A stretch of DNA of 7,229 bases, from positions 1-7,229 of the forward strand of contig CAIOUK010000212.1 in assembly GCA_903861445.1 (NCBI GenBank), in the 5' to 3' direction. Each line of letters opens with the position of its first letter. Position 1 is the first letter of the stretch. The notes below the pieces were generated by a model that was given only the letters and a program-made list of their open reading frames with translations, had not been told where the DNA came from and ran no database searches. The DNA comes from an uncultured Verrucomicrobia subdivision 3 bacterium (GTDB taxonomy: Bacteria > Verrucomicrobiota > Verrucomicrobiia > Limisphaerales > UBA11358). Positions 1 through 6,083 of this stretch are shown piece by piece. The translations under genes and the position numbers were made by a program.

Positions 1-528
1 AGTCTCAACGATAACCCCGGAACCATTGTGAAAGAAGAAACCAAAAGCATGGAAGACGTCGTGATTCGCGGCGTCGCCCTCGACAAAAATCAGGCCAAAG
101 TCACGCTCGTCGGCGTGCCCGACAAACCCGGCATGGCCGCGAAGATTTTCAAGGCGCTCGGCGATGCGACCGTGAACGTGGACATGATTGTGCAAAACAT
201 CAGTCATGGCTCCGGTGCCCCGGCCACCGATATTTCCTTCACCGCCGACAAGCCGGATTTGCTCAAGGCGCAGAAGGTGATTGACGGCTTGAAAAAAGAA
301 ATCGGTTTCCGCGATGTCATCACCACCGAAAAAGTCGGCAAGGTGTCCATCGTCGGCGTGGGCATGAAATCGCATACCGGCGTCGCGGGCAAATTGTTCG
401 AGACGCTCGCCAAGGAAGGCATCAACATTGACATGATTTCCACCAGCGAAATCAAAATCTCCGTCGTCATTGACTTGGCCAAGGGCGAAGCGGCGGTGAA
501 AGCTATCCACGCGGCGTTTATTGGCTGA
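1..528 (+). CDS. lysC: Aspartate kinase, C-terminal regulatory part (5' truncated by window edge)
   Basis: Aspartate kinase phosphorylates L-aspartate in the cytoplasm, the first step of the lysine/threonine/methionine (and diaminopimelate) pathway. The reading frame is open from base 1 and ends at TGA 526-528, giving 175 residues; the N-terminal kinase domain lies outside the window. The fragment starts with a NDNPGT segment, the usual link between the catalytic domain and the regulatory region. Two ACT domains follow. ACT1 is at about residues 33-100, with VTLVGVPDKPG, NVDMIVQNIS and TDISFT. ACT2 is at about 112-175, with VSIVGVGMKSHTGVAG and the effector-site stretch INIDMISTSEIKISVVI. These match the feedback-controlled aspartokinases of the Corynebacterium/Bacillus LysC type, so lysine and/or threonine inhibition is expected from family knowledge. 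A methionine codon at 49-51 matches the position where some LysC proteins start an internal beta subunit. No terminator is visible after the stop. Confidence 0.95.
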   Translation, partial: SLNDNPGTIVKEETKSMEDVVIRGVALDKNQAKVTLVGVPDKPGMAAKIFKALGDATVNVDMIVQNISHGSGAPATDISFTADKPDLLKAQKVIDGLKKEIGFRDVITTEKVGKVSIVGVGMKSHTGVAGKLFETLAKEGINIDMISTSEIKISVVIDLAKGEAAVKAIHAAFIG

Positions 529-566
529 TAGGTTTTGTCCGCTCACACACCATCGCGTGTGGAGAC

Positions 567-1232
567 ATGAAACGATGCGAACACTGCGGTAAGCAATACG
601 CCGACAAGGTTGATATTTGCCCAATTGACGGGCAGCCGACGATCAACCCGCAGGAGCAGCCTCGCTCCGTTTCGAGTTCCAGCATTGGACAAGCTGCGTT
701 CAACGCCAAGATTGTTTCCCCGATGACGGCGGCAGGTTCCTACCGGATTTTCGTCCAAGGCAGCGATTGGGTTTTCATTCAGACCGAGGACGGAACCCAC
801 TCCGTTCTCAATGCCATCGTCCCTTTCCTCGGCCCGGCGGGCAACTTGCTGACTTTGGCCATTTGGCTGTTTTCAAAACACAAGGCCAAGGATTTTCAGG
901 AACGGCTGCAATCGGACGCCCCGGAAAACCTACTCCACGACAGCGAAAAGAATTTTCGCCTGCACATCGCCGAAATCCGCCAAGCGGTGATCGAACCACC
1001 CCCGACTTTCACCTCCAGCGGTAAGGAAATCGGGCGCGCCACTTTGTCCATCCGGCATGGTGAAACACTCAAGCTGGCCTTTGCCACGCGCGAGGACTTG
1101 GATGCCGCGTGGCAACTGCTCGCGTCCGCGCTGGCTTCGGCATTGCAGGTGAATCTGGAGTGGAATGCGGAAAAGCAGCAATATCAAAAAATCGCGCGAC
1201 AAAATTCGCGCCCGCCGCGAATTCAACCTTGA
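567..1232 (+). CDS. Zinc-ribbon protein of unknown function with one hydrophobic segment
   Basis: I do not recognise a specific family beyond the N-terminal zinc ribbon, and no function is assigned. The 221-residue protein starts with a compact ribbon at residues 4-22: C4-x2-C7-G, then C18-P-x-D21-G. The three cysteines plus the aspartate are the likely metal ligands, a variant I associate with many verrucomicrobial proteins. Residues 25-50 are Ser/Gln-rich and probably a linker. A hydrophobic stretch at about 80-103 (VLNAIVPFLG, NLLTLAIWLF) could be one membrane segment or a buried helix. The C-terminal half (about 104-200) is mixed alpha/beta and soluble-looking, and the tail is basic. The ATG at 567 has GGAG only two bases upstream (561-564), which is poor spacing. 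The gene starts 38 bases after the lysC stop and ends 31 bases before the preferred start of the glycosyltransferase gene. It may be co-transcribed with either neighbour. Confidence 0.75.
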   Translation: MKRCEHCGKQYADKVDICPIDGQPTINPQEQPRSVSSSSIGQAAFNAKIVSPMTAAGSYRIFVQGSDWVFIQTEDGTHSVLNAIVPFLGPAGNLLTLAIWLFSKHKAKDFQERLQSDAPENLLHDSEKNFRLHIAEIRQAVIEPPPTFTSSGKEIGRATLSIRHGETLKLAFATREDLDAAWQLLASALASALQVNLEWNAEKQQYQKIARQNSRPPRIQP

Positions 1233-1263
1233 CCGCCATCCGGCTTCACCTAACGTCAGGACA

Positions 1264-2316
1264 GTGAACATTGACGAAAAGCGTTTCACCGCCTCCACCG
1301 AAATCCAAAAGCCCGTTCCCACCAAGCGCGGGAAATCCACGACGACTTGGTTTGCGCTTTACGGTTTTCTATTCATCTCGCTGGCGCTGTTTGTGTATGT
1401 GACGAATGTGCTGCTCGGCCCGCTGCGGCTTTTATTATTTGACCCGCCGCTATTTCTGCGGATTAACGAGCTGGCCATCTGGTATAGCGGCATCCCGCTG
1501 GTCATCGGCACAGCCCTCATCAGTTGGGATCTGTTCCGCAACGTCACGCGCATCCGCGACGCGAAATTTGTCCGCAACGACCCGCCTGCGAACCGTTTTC
1601 TGACGGTCGCATTGACGGCTTATAACGACGAACGCAGCATCGGCGGCGCGGTTAAAGATTTCCGCGCGCATCCGTTGGTGAAGCGCGTCATCGTCATCAG
1701 CAACAACAGCCGCGACCGCACGATGGAGATTGCCGAACAAGCTGGTGCCATCGTGTTCAACGAAACCCGGCAAGGCTACGGCGCTTGCGTGCACCGCGCT
1801 CTGCGCGAGGCGCTGAAGTTCGAGGACACAGAATTAACACTGCTATGCGAGGGCGACCTGACGTTTCGTGCGGCGGACATTGAGAAGTTCCTCGCCTATA
1901 TCCCGCACGCGGACGTGGTGAACGGCAGCCGCATTGTCGAGCAATTGCAGGAGCGCGACACGCAATTATCGTTGTATATGCACTACGGGAATTTATTCGC
2001 CGGAAAAGTTCTGGAGATGAAACATCTCGGTGCGGTGTCGCTCACCGATGTCGGCACGACTTACAAACTTTGCCGCAACGTGACGTTGCGCGAACTCATG
2101 CCCTTGCTCGACCCGCGCATCAATCTGGAGTTCAACGCCTACTTTCTCGATACGGCGCTGTCGGCGGGAGTGCGCATCATCGAATGTCCGGTCGCCTTTT
2201 ATCCGCGCGTGGGCACGAGCAAGGGCGGCAACGTGAACAATCGCATCGCCACGCGGCTGGGCTTGCGGATGCTGTGGGGAATTTTCGTGGACTGGAAAGG
2301 TTTTTTCCATGACTGA
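1264..2316 (+). CDS. Membrane-anchored family 2 glycosyltransferase
   Basis: A GT-A fold, family 2 glycosyltransferase of the dolichol/polyprenyl-phosphate sugar synthase type, which moves a sugar from a nucleotide donor to a lipid or other acceptor at the inner membrane. With the GTG start at 1264 it has 350 residues. Two predicted N-terminal membrane helices lie at about residues 30-49 and 71-89. The catalytic domain follows: LTAYNDERSIGGAV (117-130), SNNSRDRT (146-153), RQGYGACV (169-176) and the DxD-equivalent EGD (196-198). Later conserved blocks are NGSR (220-223), TDVGTTYK (261-268) and RVGTSKGGN (315-323). An ATG at 1165 in the same frame would add 33 basic residues but overlap the upstream gene by 68 bases, so I prefer 1264, which has AGGA just upstream. 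The last 8 bases overlap the next gene (ATGACTGA), indicating translational coupling. The sugar donor and acceptor cannot be read from the sequence. Confidence 0.88.
   Translation: MNIDEKRFTASTEIQKPVPTKRGKSTTTWFALYGFLFISLALFVYVTNVLLGPLRLLLFDPPLFLRINELAIWYSGIPLVIGTALISWDLFRNVTRIRDAKFVRNDPPANRFLTVALTAYNDERSIGGAVKDFRAHPLVKRVIVISNNSRDRTMEIAEQAGAIVFNETRQGYGACVHRALREALKFEDTELTLLCEGDLTFRAADIEKFLAYIPHADVVNGSRIVEQLQERDTQLSLYMHYGNLFAGKVLEMKHLGAVSLTDVGTTYKLCRNVTLRELMPLLDPRINLEFNAYFLDTALSAGVRIIECPVAFYPRVGTSKGGNVNNRIATRLGLRMLWGIFVDWKGFFHD
2294..2300 (+). promoter_or_regulatory. Ribosome binding site inside the end of the GT2 gene
   Basis: GGAAAGG lies 8 bases before the ATG at 2309. It is one of the better Shine-Dalgarno-like sites in the window and supports the overlapping start of the GT-C gene. 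Because it sits within the last codons of the upstream gene, the two genes are probably translated from one mRNA. Confidence 0.55.
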
Positions 2317-4108
2317 CGGAACCGGCTGGCCGCACCGTCACCGCAGTCTACTCACCGCGCTGCTGCTGATGCTGGCGGCTTGGGCCATGTATCTGCCGTC
2401 CGTGCGGTATGGATTTGTCTATTACGATGACGTGCGGATTTTGCGCATTCACCCCGAGCTCTACGGACAGGCGAAATTCACCGACAACTTGCGCGAAATT
2501 TTTGTGACCAGTTTCCCGCGCGAGGAGCCACTGCTGTTGCGGGATGTTTCGTGGGCGTTCGACAGCAAGGTGTTTGGGTTCGGAAACGCTTTCGGTTACC
2601 ACCTCGGAAATGTTTTCCTGCACAGCATCGTCGTCGCGTTGATGTTCGCATTCCTGCTGGGAACCACGCGGCGCTACGGTTTCGCGCTGACGGTGACCGT
2701 GGGCTGGCTCGCGCTGGCGATTCACACGGAGCCGGTGGCTTGGATCATGGGGCGCAAAGATATTTTATCCACGCTCTTCATGCTGCTCGCGCTGTGCGCG
2801 CAGACGCGGCGGCTGGCGGCGGAAAATCTTTATGCCCAATGCGGCTGGTATTTGTTTGCGCTCGTGAGTTTCATGGCCGGGCTGCTTTCCAAGATCAGCG
2901 TTCTAACGTTTCCACTCGTATTGTTTCTGCACGCCGTTTTCCTGCCCTATCTGAACGGAGAACGCACGGTGTTTGAAAAGTTTTCGTGGGGCCGCAATCT
3001 GGCGAAGGAGATTTTGCTGATGCTGCCGGGCTTGGTGATCAGCGTGCTGATTTATGGTTGGTATCGTCGGACATTGACGCAAATGGGCATTCTCGACCGC
3101 GGCTACACGGCGCACGGCCTGACGCATCTGTGGAATCTGCTCATGGTTGATCCGTTCGTCGTCTGGGTTTATGTGCAACAGACGTTTATCCCCTGGCATC
3201 TCGGAGTTTTTTACGCGTGGCCGCAAATGCCGTCAGACTATCCGCGCTGGCAAATCATCAGCGCGCTCGCCCTGACGGCGACGGCAATCAGCCTCAGCTG
3301 GTGGCTATTTCGGTGGCGCAAGGATTTGTTTTTTTATTTCACGGCATTCGTCGTCATCATGATTCCGTATTTGAATCTGGTTTTTTCGGGCATCCTGGTG
3401 GCGGAACGCTATCTTTATTTTTCCGCGTTCTGCTTGCTGGCGCTGGCGGTTTCCGCCGCCATCGGGTTGGTGCGGTCGCCGCGCTCGCTGGTGCGCAGCG
3501 GTGTGCTGGCGGCCGGCATCGGCCTCGTCGCATGGAATTTGTATCAGGCATTTTCTTATCAGCCCGCCTGGCGCAACGGCGAGACCCTATGGCAATATCA
3601 TCTCGCGCTGCCGTCGCCCGCAACGGCGGCTTACGCCAATCTGGCCGCTTACTATTACGCCGAGGCAACCGCCCATCAAGGCGTGCCGGAAATGGCCGTG
3701 GCCATGCGCAAAATGTCGGTCGTCGTGGATGCGGGTTTGGCGCAATTCTGGCCGGATCAAAAACAGTCGCCGCCGCCGGACACCTATTTTTTATTTTTCC
3801 TGAAATCCATCGTGCAGGAAGTCGCCGGCGAACCAGAAGCAGCGCTGGCCAGTTTGCTGACTGCCGACCGGCTGCGTCCAAAATTTGATTCCACCAATCT
3901 GAATCTGGCGCTTCTATATCATAAGTTGGCCGGCACCGCTGTTGATTCAGGTCAAAAACAAACTTTCGCCCGCGCCGCGCGGGATCGTTATGCCCAATAC
4001 ATTGCGTTGACGTGGTGCGGCCGGCCCGCCCCGAAGGAAATTCAAAAACAACTGGCGGAATTTACGGCTGACTGTTCCCACACAAATTTGCCGGCGGGGA
4101 AAAATTAA
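2309..4108 (+). CDS. TMTC/PMT-like GT-C membrane glycosyltransferase with degenerate C-terminal repeats
   Basis: A 599-residue polytopic membrane protein resembling the TMTC/protein O-mannosyltransferase group of GT-C enzymes, which use polyprenyl-phosphate sugars to glycosylate proteins or envelope glycans outside the inner membrane. The first helix is at about 13-31. The external loop carries the acidic YYDD motif (38-41), the expected catalytic Asp pair. Further TMTC-like blocks are GYHLGNVFLH (96-105), HTEPVAWIMGRKDILSTLF (139-157) and AERYLYFSAFCLLALA (365-380). Roughly ten hydrophobic segments lie between residues 13 and 415. The C-terminal part (about 420-580) is soluble and alpha-helical, starting with NGETLWQYHLALPSPATA, as in proteins where TPR repeats follow the membrane domain. 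The repeats here are weak and I cannot count clean TPR units. It overlaps the GT2 gene by 8 bases. Family membership is fairly secure; substrate and acceptor are unknown. Confidence 0.82.
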   Translation: MTDGTGWPHRHRSLLTALLLMLAAWAMYLPSVRYGFVYYDDVRILRIHPELYGQAKFTDNLREIFVTSFPREEPLLLRDVSWAFDSKVFGFGNAFGYHLGNVFLHSIVVALMFAFLLGTTRRYGFALTVTVGWLALAIHTEPVAWIMGRKDILSTLFMLLALCAQTRRLAAENLYAQCGWYLFALVSFMAGLLSKISVLTFPLVLFLHAVFLPYLNGERTVFEKFSWGRNLAKEILLMLPGLVISVLIYGWYRRTLTQMGILDRGYTAHGLTHLWNLLMVDPFVVWVYVQQTFIPWHLGVFYAWPQMPSDYPRWQIISALALTATAISLSWWLFRWRKDLFFYFTAFVVIMIPYLNLVFSGILVAERYLYFSAFCLLALAVSAAIGLVRSPRSLVRSGVLAAGIGLVAWNLYQAFSYQPAWRNGETLWQYHLALPSPATAAYANLAAYYYAEATAHQGVPEMAVAMRKMSVVVDAGLAQFWPDQKQSPPPDTYFLFFLKSIVQEVAGEPEAALASLLTADRLRPKFDSTNLNLALLYHKLAGTAVDSGQKQTFARAARDRYAQYIALTWCGRPAPKEIQKQLAEFTADCSHTNLPAGKN

Positions 4109-4111
4109 TTT

Positions 4112-5833
4112 TCAGAGCCGGAACACGGCCAGATGATCGTCTTCATAAAACGGTCGGCCAAGAGCCTGATGGTATTTTTGCCAGAGCCGTTCCAAATCCG
4201 GCAACGGTTGCGCCAAGGCAGGCAAATCGGCCTCGAACCGTTTGTGCAAAATCACATACTCCACCCCGCGAACCCGCATCGCGGCCAAGTCATCCATGGA
4301 AATCAAATTGCGAAAATGCAGCCGCGCCGGGTCGGGCACCAAACTCAAAATCTGGTCAATGTAGGTGTCGCCAAAAATGTTGCCGGCGGCGAGCCCCTTG
4401 GGCATGGAAACATCACTCGCGTAACCGACGATCACCGGCCGACGATGAAAGTGCTGGTAATAATAGAGCGGATTGAAATGATCGCCGATCAACATTGGAT
4501 ACTCGACCACCGGCCGCGTGCCGGCTTCGTTCGCGAGCAAACCATAAAATGGGGAAATTTCATCCGCGCGAATGGTGGTTCTCAAAGTAAAGCCGGCGGG
4601 CGTCAGGTCGCTGTAAAACGAGCGCTGCCAGTCAATGTTCTCGTAGCGGTGTTGATACGCGCCGTGGTTGGTGAAATTGTTCGGCGACAAATAGCATTGC
4701 GGCAGCGGCCCGCCCAACGCGAGCGCCATCACGCTGGCAATGGCGATTAGTCGTTGCAACCTCGGCTGCACATTCGCACGCGAGGCGAGCGCCTCCAACG
4801 CACTTTGAATGCCGCACGCCGCCAGCAACAGGCTCACCGGCACCAGCGGAAGGCAATAACGCGTCAGCACAATGGCGCTCTGCGCGGAGTCCGGCCGCGA
4901 CAAAACTAGCGCCAGCGCGTGCAGCGGAAACAGGCTCACCAGCATTCCCCCAAACCACGGATTACGGCGGCATTGCGCAATCGCGCCCGTGATTAGCGCG
5001 ATCCAAAACAAGCCGACGAGCACCGGCTGGCCCGTGCCGCTGATTAATTCCGCCATGCGCGGCAAGGATTGCCAGCTGAAAGTTCCCTTCAGCGCGATGG
5101 TAAAAAACGTGCTGTGCAAGGAATGAAGCAACGCCGGCAAAACCAGCGCGGCGGTGATGCCCGCCATGACCAACGACACCAACCACCAGCTACGCAACGA
5201 CAGTCGCGGGTTCGCATTTTTTCCAGAACGGCGTTGGTAAAAATAAAAGACCAAGGCCGTCAGCAACGGTGCCGCCACCGTGACCACGGCGAACAGGTGA
5301 AAATAAATGGCCAGCGCGCCGGTGACGATGTAGAGCGCCGCCGACCGACCGCCGCCGGTCTGCATCCAGCGCGCGCCCAGCAGCAGCGCGGCAAACGCCA
5401 GCAACGCCACGGCACTGTAAGGCCGACAGATCCGGCTGTAAAAAATCAGCAGCGGTGAAATCGCCAACAACAACCCCAACAATGAGGCGCGGCGGCGGCC
5501 GATAAATTTTTGCGCCAGCAGCGGCCCAACCACCACGCACAACCCGCCGCAGATCAGCGACGGGAGCCGCAGCAGAAATTCAGACCAACCCACCGTGGCG
5601 CCCAGCAGCCAAGTGTAGAAATTCAGCGGAATGCACGTCGCGCCGGGAATGGAGAAATGCGTCAGCAGCCACGCGGGCGATTTGCCGAGCGCATAATAGA
5701 AGCCGTGCCATTCGTCATCCGTAAAAACCTGATCGGCCAGCAGATAGCCGCGCAGCCAGAGGCCGGACACGCAGGCCAACGCAAGCGCGCCGGCAAAGGC
5801 TCGATTTTGTTTCCACCACCACACCAACTTCAT
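4112..5833 (-). CDS. GT-C (family 39-like, ArnT/PMT-type) membrane glycosyltransferase
   Basis: A 573-residue integral membrane protein of the family 39/ArnT-like GT-C class, expected to transfer a sugar from a polyprenyl-phosphate carrier on the outer face of the inner membrane. The N-terminal helix (about 12-30) is followed by a first loop with DDEW (39-42), the acidic catalytic motif of this fold. Next come SEFLLRLPSLICGGL (84-98), where a conserved arginine is typical, and SRICRPYS (133-140), the RPYs/al block of the family. Several more helices follow, including LTRYCLPLVPVSLLLAA (323-339). The last 190 residues are largely soluble and probably form a periplasmic domain. The start at 5833 has no clear Shine-Dalgarno. 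The stop codon is 3 bases from that of the convergent GT-C gene. The protein is not a duplicate of that neighbour; they share only the general fold and motif logic. The substrate is unknown. Confidence 0.83.
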   Translation of the reverse strand: MKLVWWWKQNRAFAGALALACVSGLWLRGYLLADQVFTDDEWHGFYYALGKSPAWLLTHFSIPGATCIPLNFYTWLLGATVGWSEFLLRLPSLICGGLCVVVGPLLAQKFIGRRRASLLGLLLAISPLLIFYSRICRPYSAVALLAFAALLLGARWMQTGGGRSAALYIVTGALAIYFHLFAVVTVAAPLLTALVFYFYQRRSGKNANPRLSLRSWWLVSLVMAGITAALVLPALLHSLHSTFFTIALKGTFSWQSLPRMAELISGTGQPVLVGLFWIALITGAIAQCRRNPWFGGMLVSLFPLHALALVLSRPDSAQSAIVLTRYCLPLVPVSLLLAACGIQSALEALASRANVQPRLQRLIAIASVMALALGGPLPQCYLSPNNFTNHGAYQHRYENIDWQRSFYSDLTPAGFTLRTTIRADEISPFYGLLANEAGTRPVVEYPMLIGDHFNPLYYYQHFHRRPVIVGYASDVSMPKGLAAGNIFGDTYIDQILSLVPDPARLHFRNLISMDDLAAMRVRGVEYVILHKRFEADLPALAQPLPDLERLWQKYHQALGRPFYEDDHLAVFRL

Positions 5834-5864
5834 CGGCAGAGGTTAGGCGAAAACCAACCAGCGT

Positions 5865-5885
5865 GGCAACCTTGCCGCCGTTGCC
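5865..5885. repeat. Short inverted repeat GGCAAC-9-GTTGCC
   Basis: Perfect 6-base arms (5865-5870 and 5880-5885) are separated by 9 bases, between the two divergent genes. The length and position would fit an operator, but short GC-rich repeats also arise by chance. No regulator is assigned. Confidence 0.3.
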
Positions 5886-5894
5886 GAAATTCGG
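5884..5894. repeat. Palindrome CCGAA-A-TTCGG next to the candidate leuA -35
   Basis: Perfect 5-base arms around a single central A end directly at the base before the TTGACC hexamer at 5895. The placement suggests a possible operator for leuA or for the divergent gene. There is no other evidence, and it is short enough to be chance. Confidence 0.3.
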
Positions 5895-5923
5895 TTGACC
5901 CGGCGAAAGCAGCCGACTAGCTT
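5895..5923 (+). promoter_or_regulatory. Candidate sigma70-type promoter of leuA
   Basis: TTGACC (5895-5900) matches the -35 consensus at five of six positions. It is followed after 17 bases by TAGCTT (5918-5923), a weak -10 with three of six matches. Transcription would then start near 5929-5931, at or next to the GTG of the leader ORF. The spacing is right and the position suits an attenuator, but the weak -10 keeps confidence low. Confidence 0.35.
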
Positions 5924-5929
5924 GTGCGG

Positions 5930-5995
5930 GTGAATCACAATCTAAACCTGCTGCTTACGAACGCGCTGCTGACCAGCGCGGCAGTCGGGTTTTGA
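5930..5995 (+). CDS. leuL: Leucine-rich leader peptide of the leuA attenuator
   Basis: A 21-residue ORF, too short for normal gene finding: GTG start at 5930, TGA stop at 5993-5995. It begins MNHNLNLLLTNALL and ends TSAAVGF. Six of 21 residues are leucine, at positions 5, 7, 8, 9, 13 and 14 (codons CTA, CTG, CTG, CTT, CTG, CTG). Such density directly upstream of a leucine biosynthesis gene and an intrinsic terminator is the signature of a regulatory leader peptide, whose translation speed senses charged leucyl-tRNA. An in-frame GTG at 5924 would add two residues; a TAG at 5918-5920 closes the frame further upstream. No Shine-Dalgarno precedes either start, so translation may be leaderless if transcription starts near 5930. 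The peptide itself probably has no function. The name leuL is given by analogy with enterobacterial leu leaders. Confidence 0.8.
   Translation: MNHNLNLLLTNALLTSAAVGF
5962..5986 (+). promoter_or_regulatory. Protector hairpin (segments 1:2) of the attenuator
   Basis: Two alternative stems are possible. CGCGCTG (5962-5968) pairs perfectly with CAGCGCG (5974-5980) around a 5-base loop. Alternatively GCTGCTG (5965-5971) pairs with CGGCAGT (5979-5985), including two G-U pairs. The second stem covers exactly the upper arm of the antiterminator and so would compete with it directly. In the absence of translation this hairpin would favour the terminator. Confidence 0.6.
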
Positions 5996-6028
5996 TTTGT
6001 TTCAAAAATTTAACGAAACCCACTGCCG
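5979..6028 (+). promoter_or_regulatory. Antiterminator (segments 2:3) of the attenuator
   Basis: CGGCAGT (5979-5985) pairs with ACTGCCG (6022-6028), C5986 is bulged, and GGGTTTTG (5987-5994) pairs with CGAAACCC (6014-6021) with one U-G pair. That gives 15 base pairs around an A/T-rich 19-base loop. The right arm contains the whole left arm of the terminator, so the two structures exclude each other. The leader stop codon (5993-5995) overlaps the left arm, as expected for translation-dependent switching. Confidence 0.72.
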
Positions 6029-6051
6029 AACGGCGGTGGGTTTTTTGTTTT
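6019..6051 (+). terminator. Intrinsic terminator (segments 3:4) before leuA
   Basis: CCCACTGCC (6019-6027) pairs with GGCGGTGGG (6032-6040) over 9 base pairs with one U-G pair, closed by a GAAC loop. The stem is followed at once by six T, one G and four T (6041-6051). AAA at 6016-6018 could extend the stem with the first three U. It is a strong Rho-independent terminator located 39 bases before the leuA start with no other gene in between. An attenuator is therefore the natural reading rather than the end of an upstream transcription unit. Confidence 0.88.
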
Positions 6052-6076
6052 AACCTGACCGCCAGATGGCAATAAT

Positions 6077-6083
6077 AAGAAAG
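6077..6083 (+). promoter_or_regulatory. Weak ribosome binding site of leuA
   Basis: The purine-rich AAGAAAG ends 7 bases before the ATG at 6091. It is a partial Shine-Dalgarno match, correctly spaced, and supports that start. It lies outside the terminator stem, so the control is expected at transcription rather than by occlusion of this site. Confidence 0.45.

Larger units (their letters stand above)
5930..6051 (+). ncRNA. Leucine attenuator RNA upstream of leuA
   Basis: The transcript leader combines a leucine-rich leader ORF, a protector hairpin (5962-5986), an antiterminator (5979-6028) and a terminator (6019-6051) in the order of classical ribosome-mediated attenuation. A ribosome stalled at the first Leu cluster (5942-5956) would cover the first pairing segment, free segment 2 (5979-5994) to pair with segment 3 (6014-6028), and allow read-through into leuA. 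A ribosome reaching the stop codon (5993-5995) would cover segment 2, so the terminator forms. All pairings were read from the bases; the mechanism is inferred from known leu/his/trp leaders. Confidence 0.78.

Noticed and set aside
546..561. Hairpin CACAC-CATCGC-GTGTG between lysC and the zinc-ribbon gene
   Set aside because: Only five base pairs and no T-tract follow, so it is not an intrinsic terminator. It might slightly mask the GGAG before 567, but that is too weak to claim.
1165..1263. Upstream ATG start (1165) for the GT2 gene
   Set aside because: It would overlap the zinc-ribbon gene by 68 bases and add a basic, low-conservation tail before the first membrane helix; GTG 1264 fits better. 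A GGAG 4 bases before 1165 leaves some doubt.
3329..3335. Run of seven T in the TMTC-like gene as a possible slippage site
   Set aside because: The frame continues with conserved membrane sequence on both sides, encoding Phe residues in a helix, and there is no sign of a frameshift.
3357..3881. Minus-strand open frame of 174 codons antisense to the TMTC-like gene
   Set aside because: The product is rich in Arg, Pro and Ala with no domain or membrane pattern; it is a shadow of the real membrane-protein frame.
6019..6051. Terminator read as the end of an upstream gene rather than an attenuator
   Set aside because: The only upstream gene within reach is on the opposite strand and points away, so a plus-strand terminator here only makes sense in the leuA leader.
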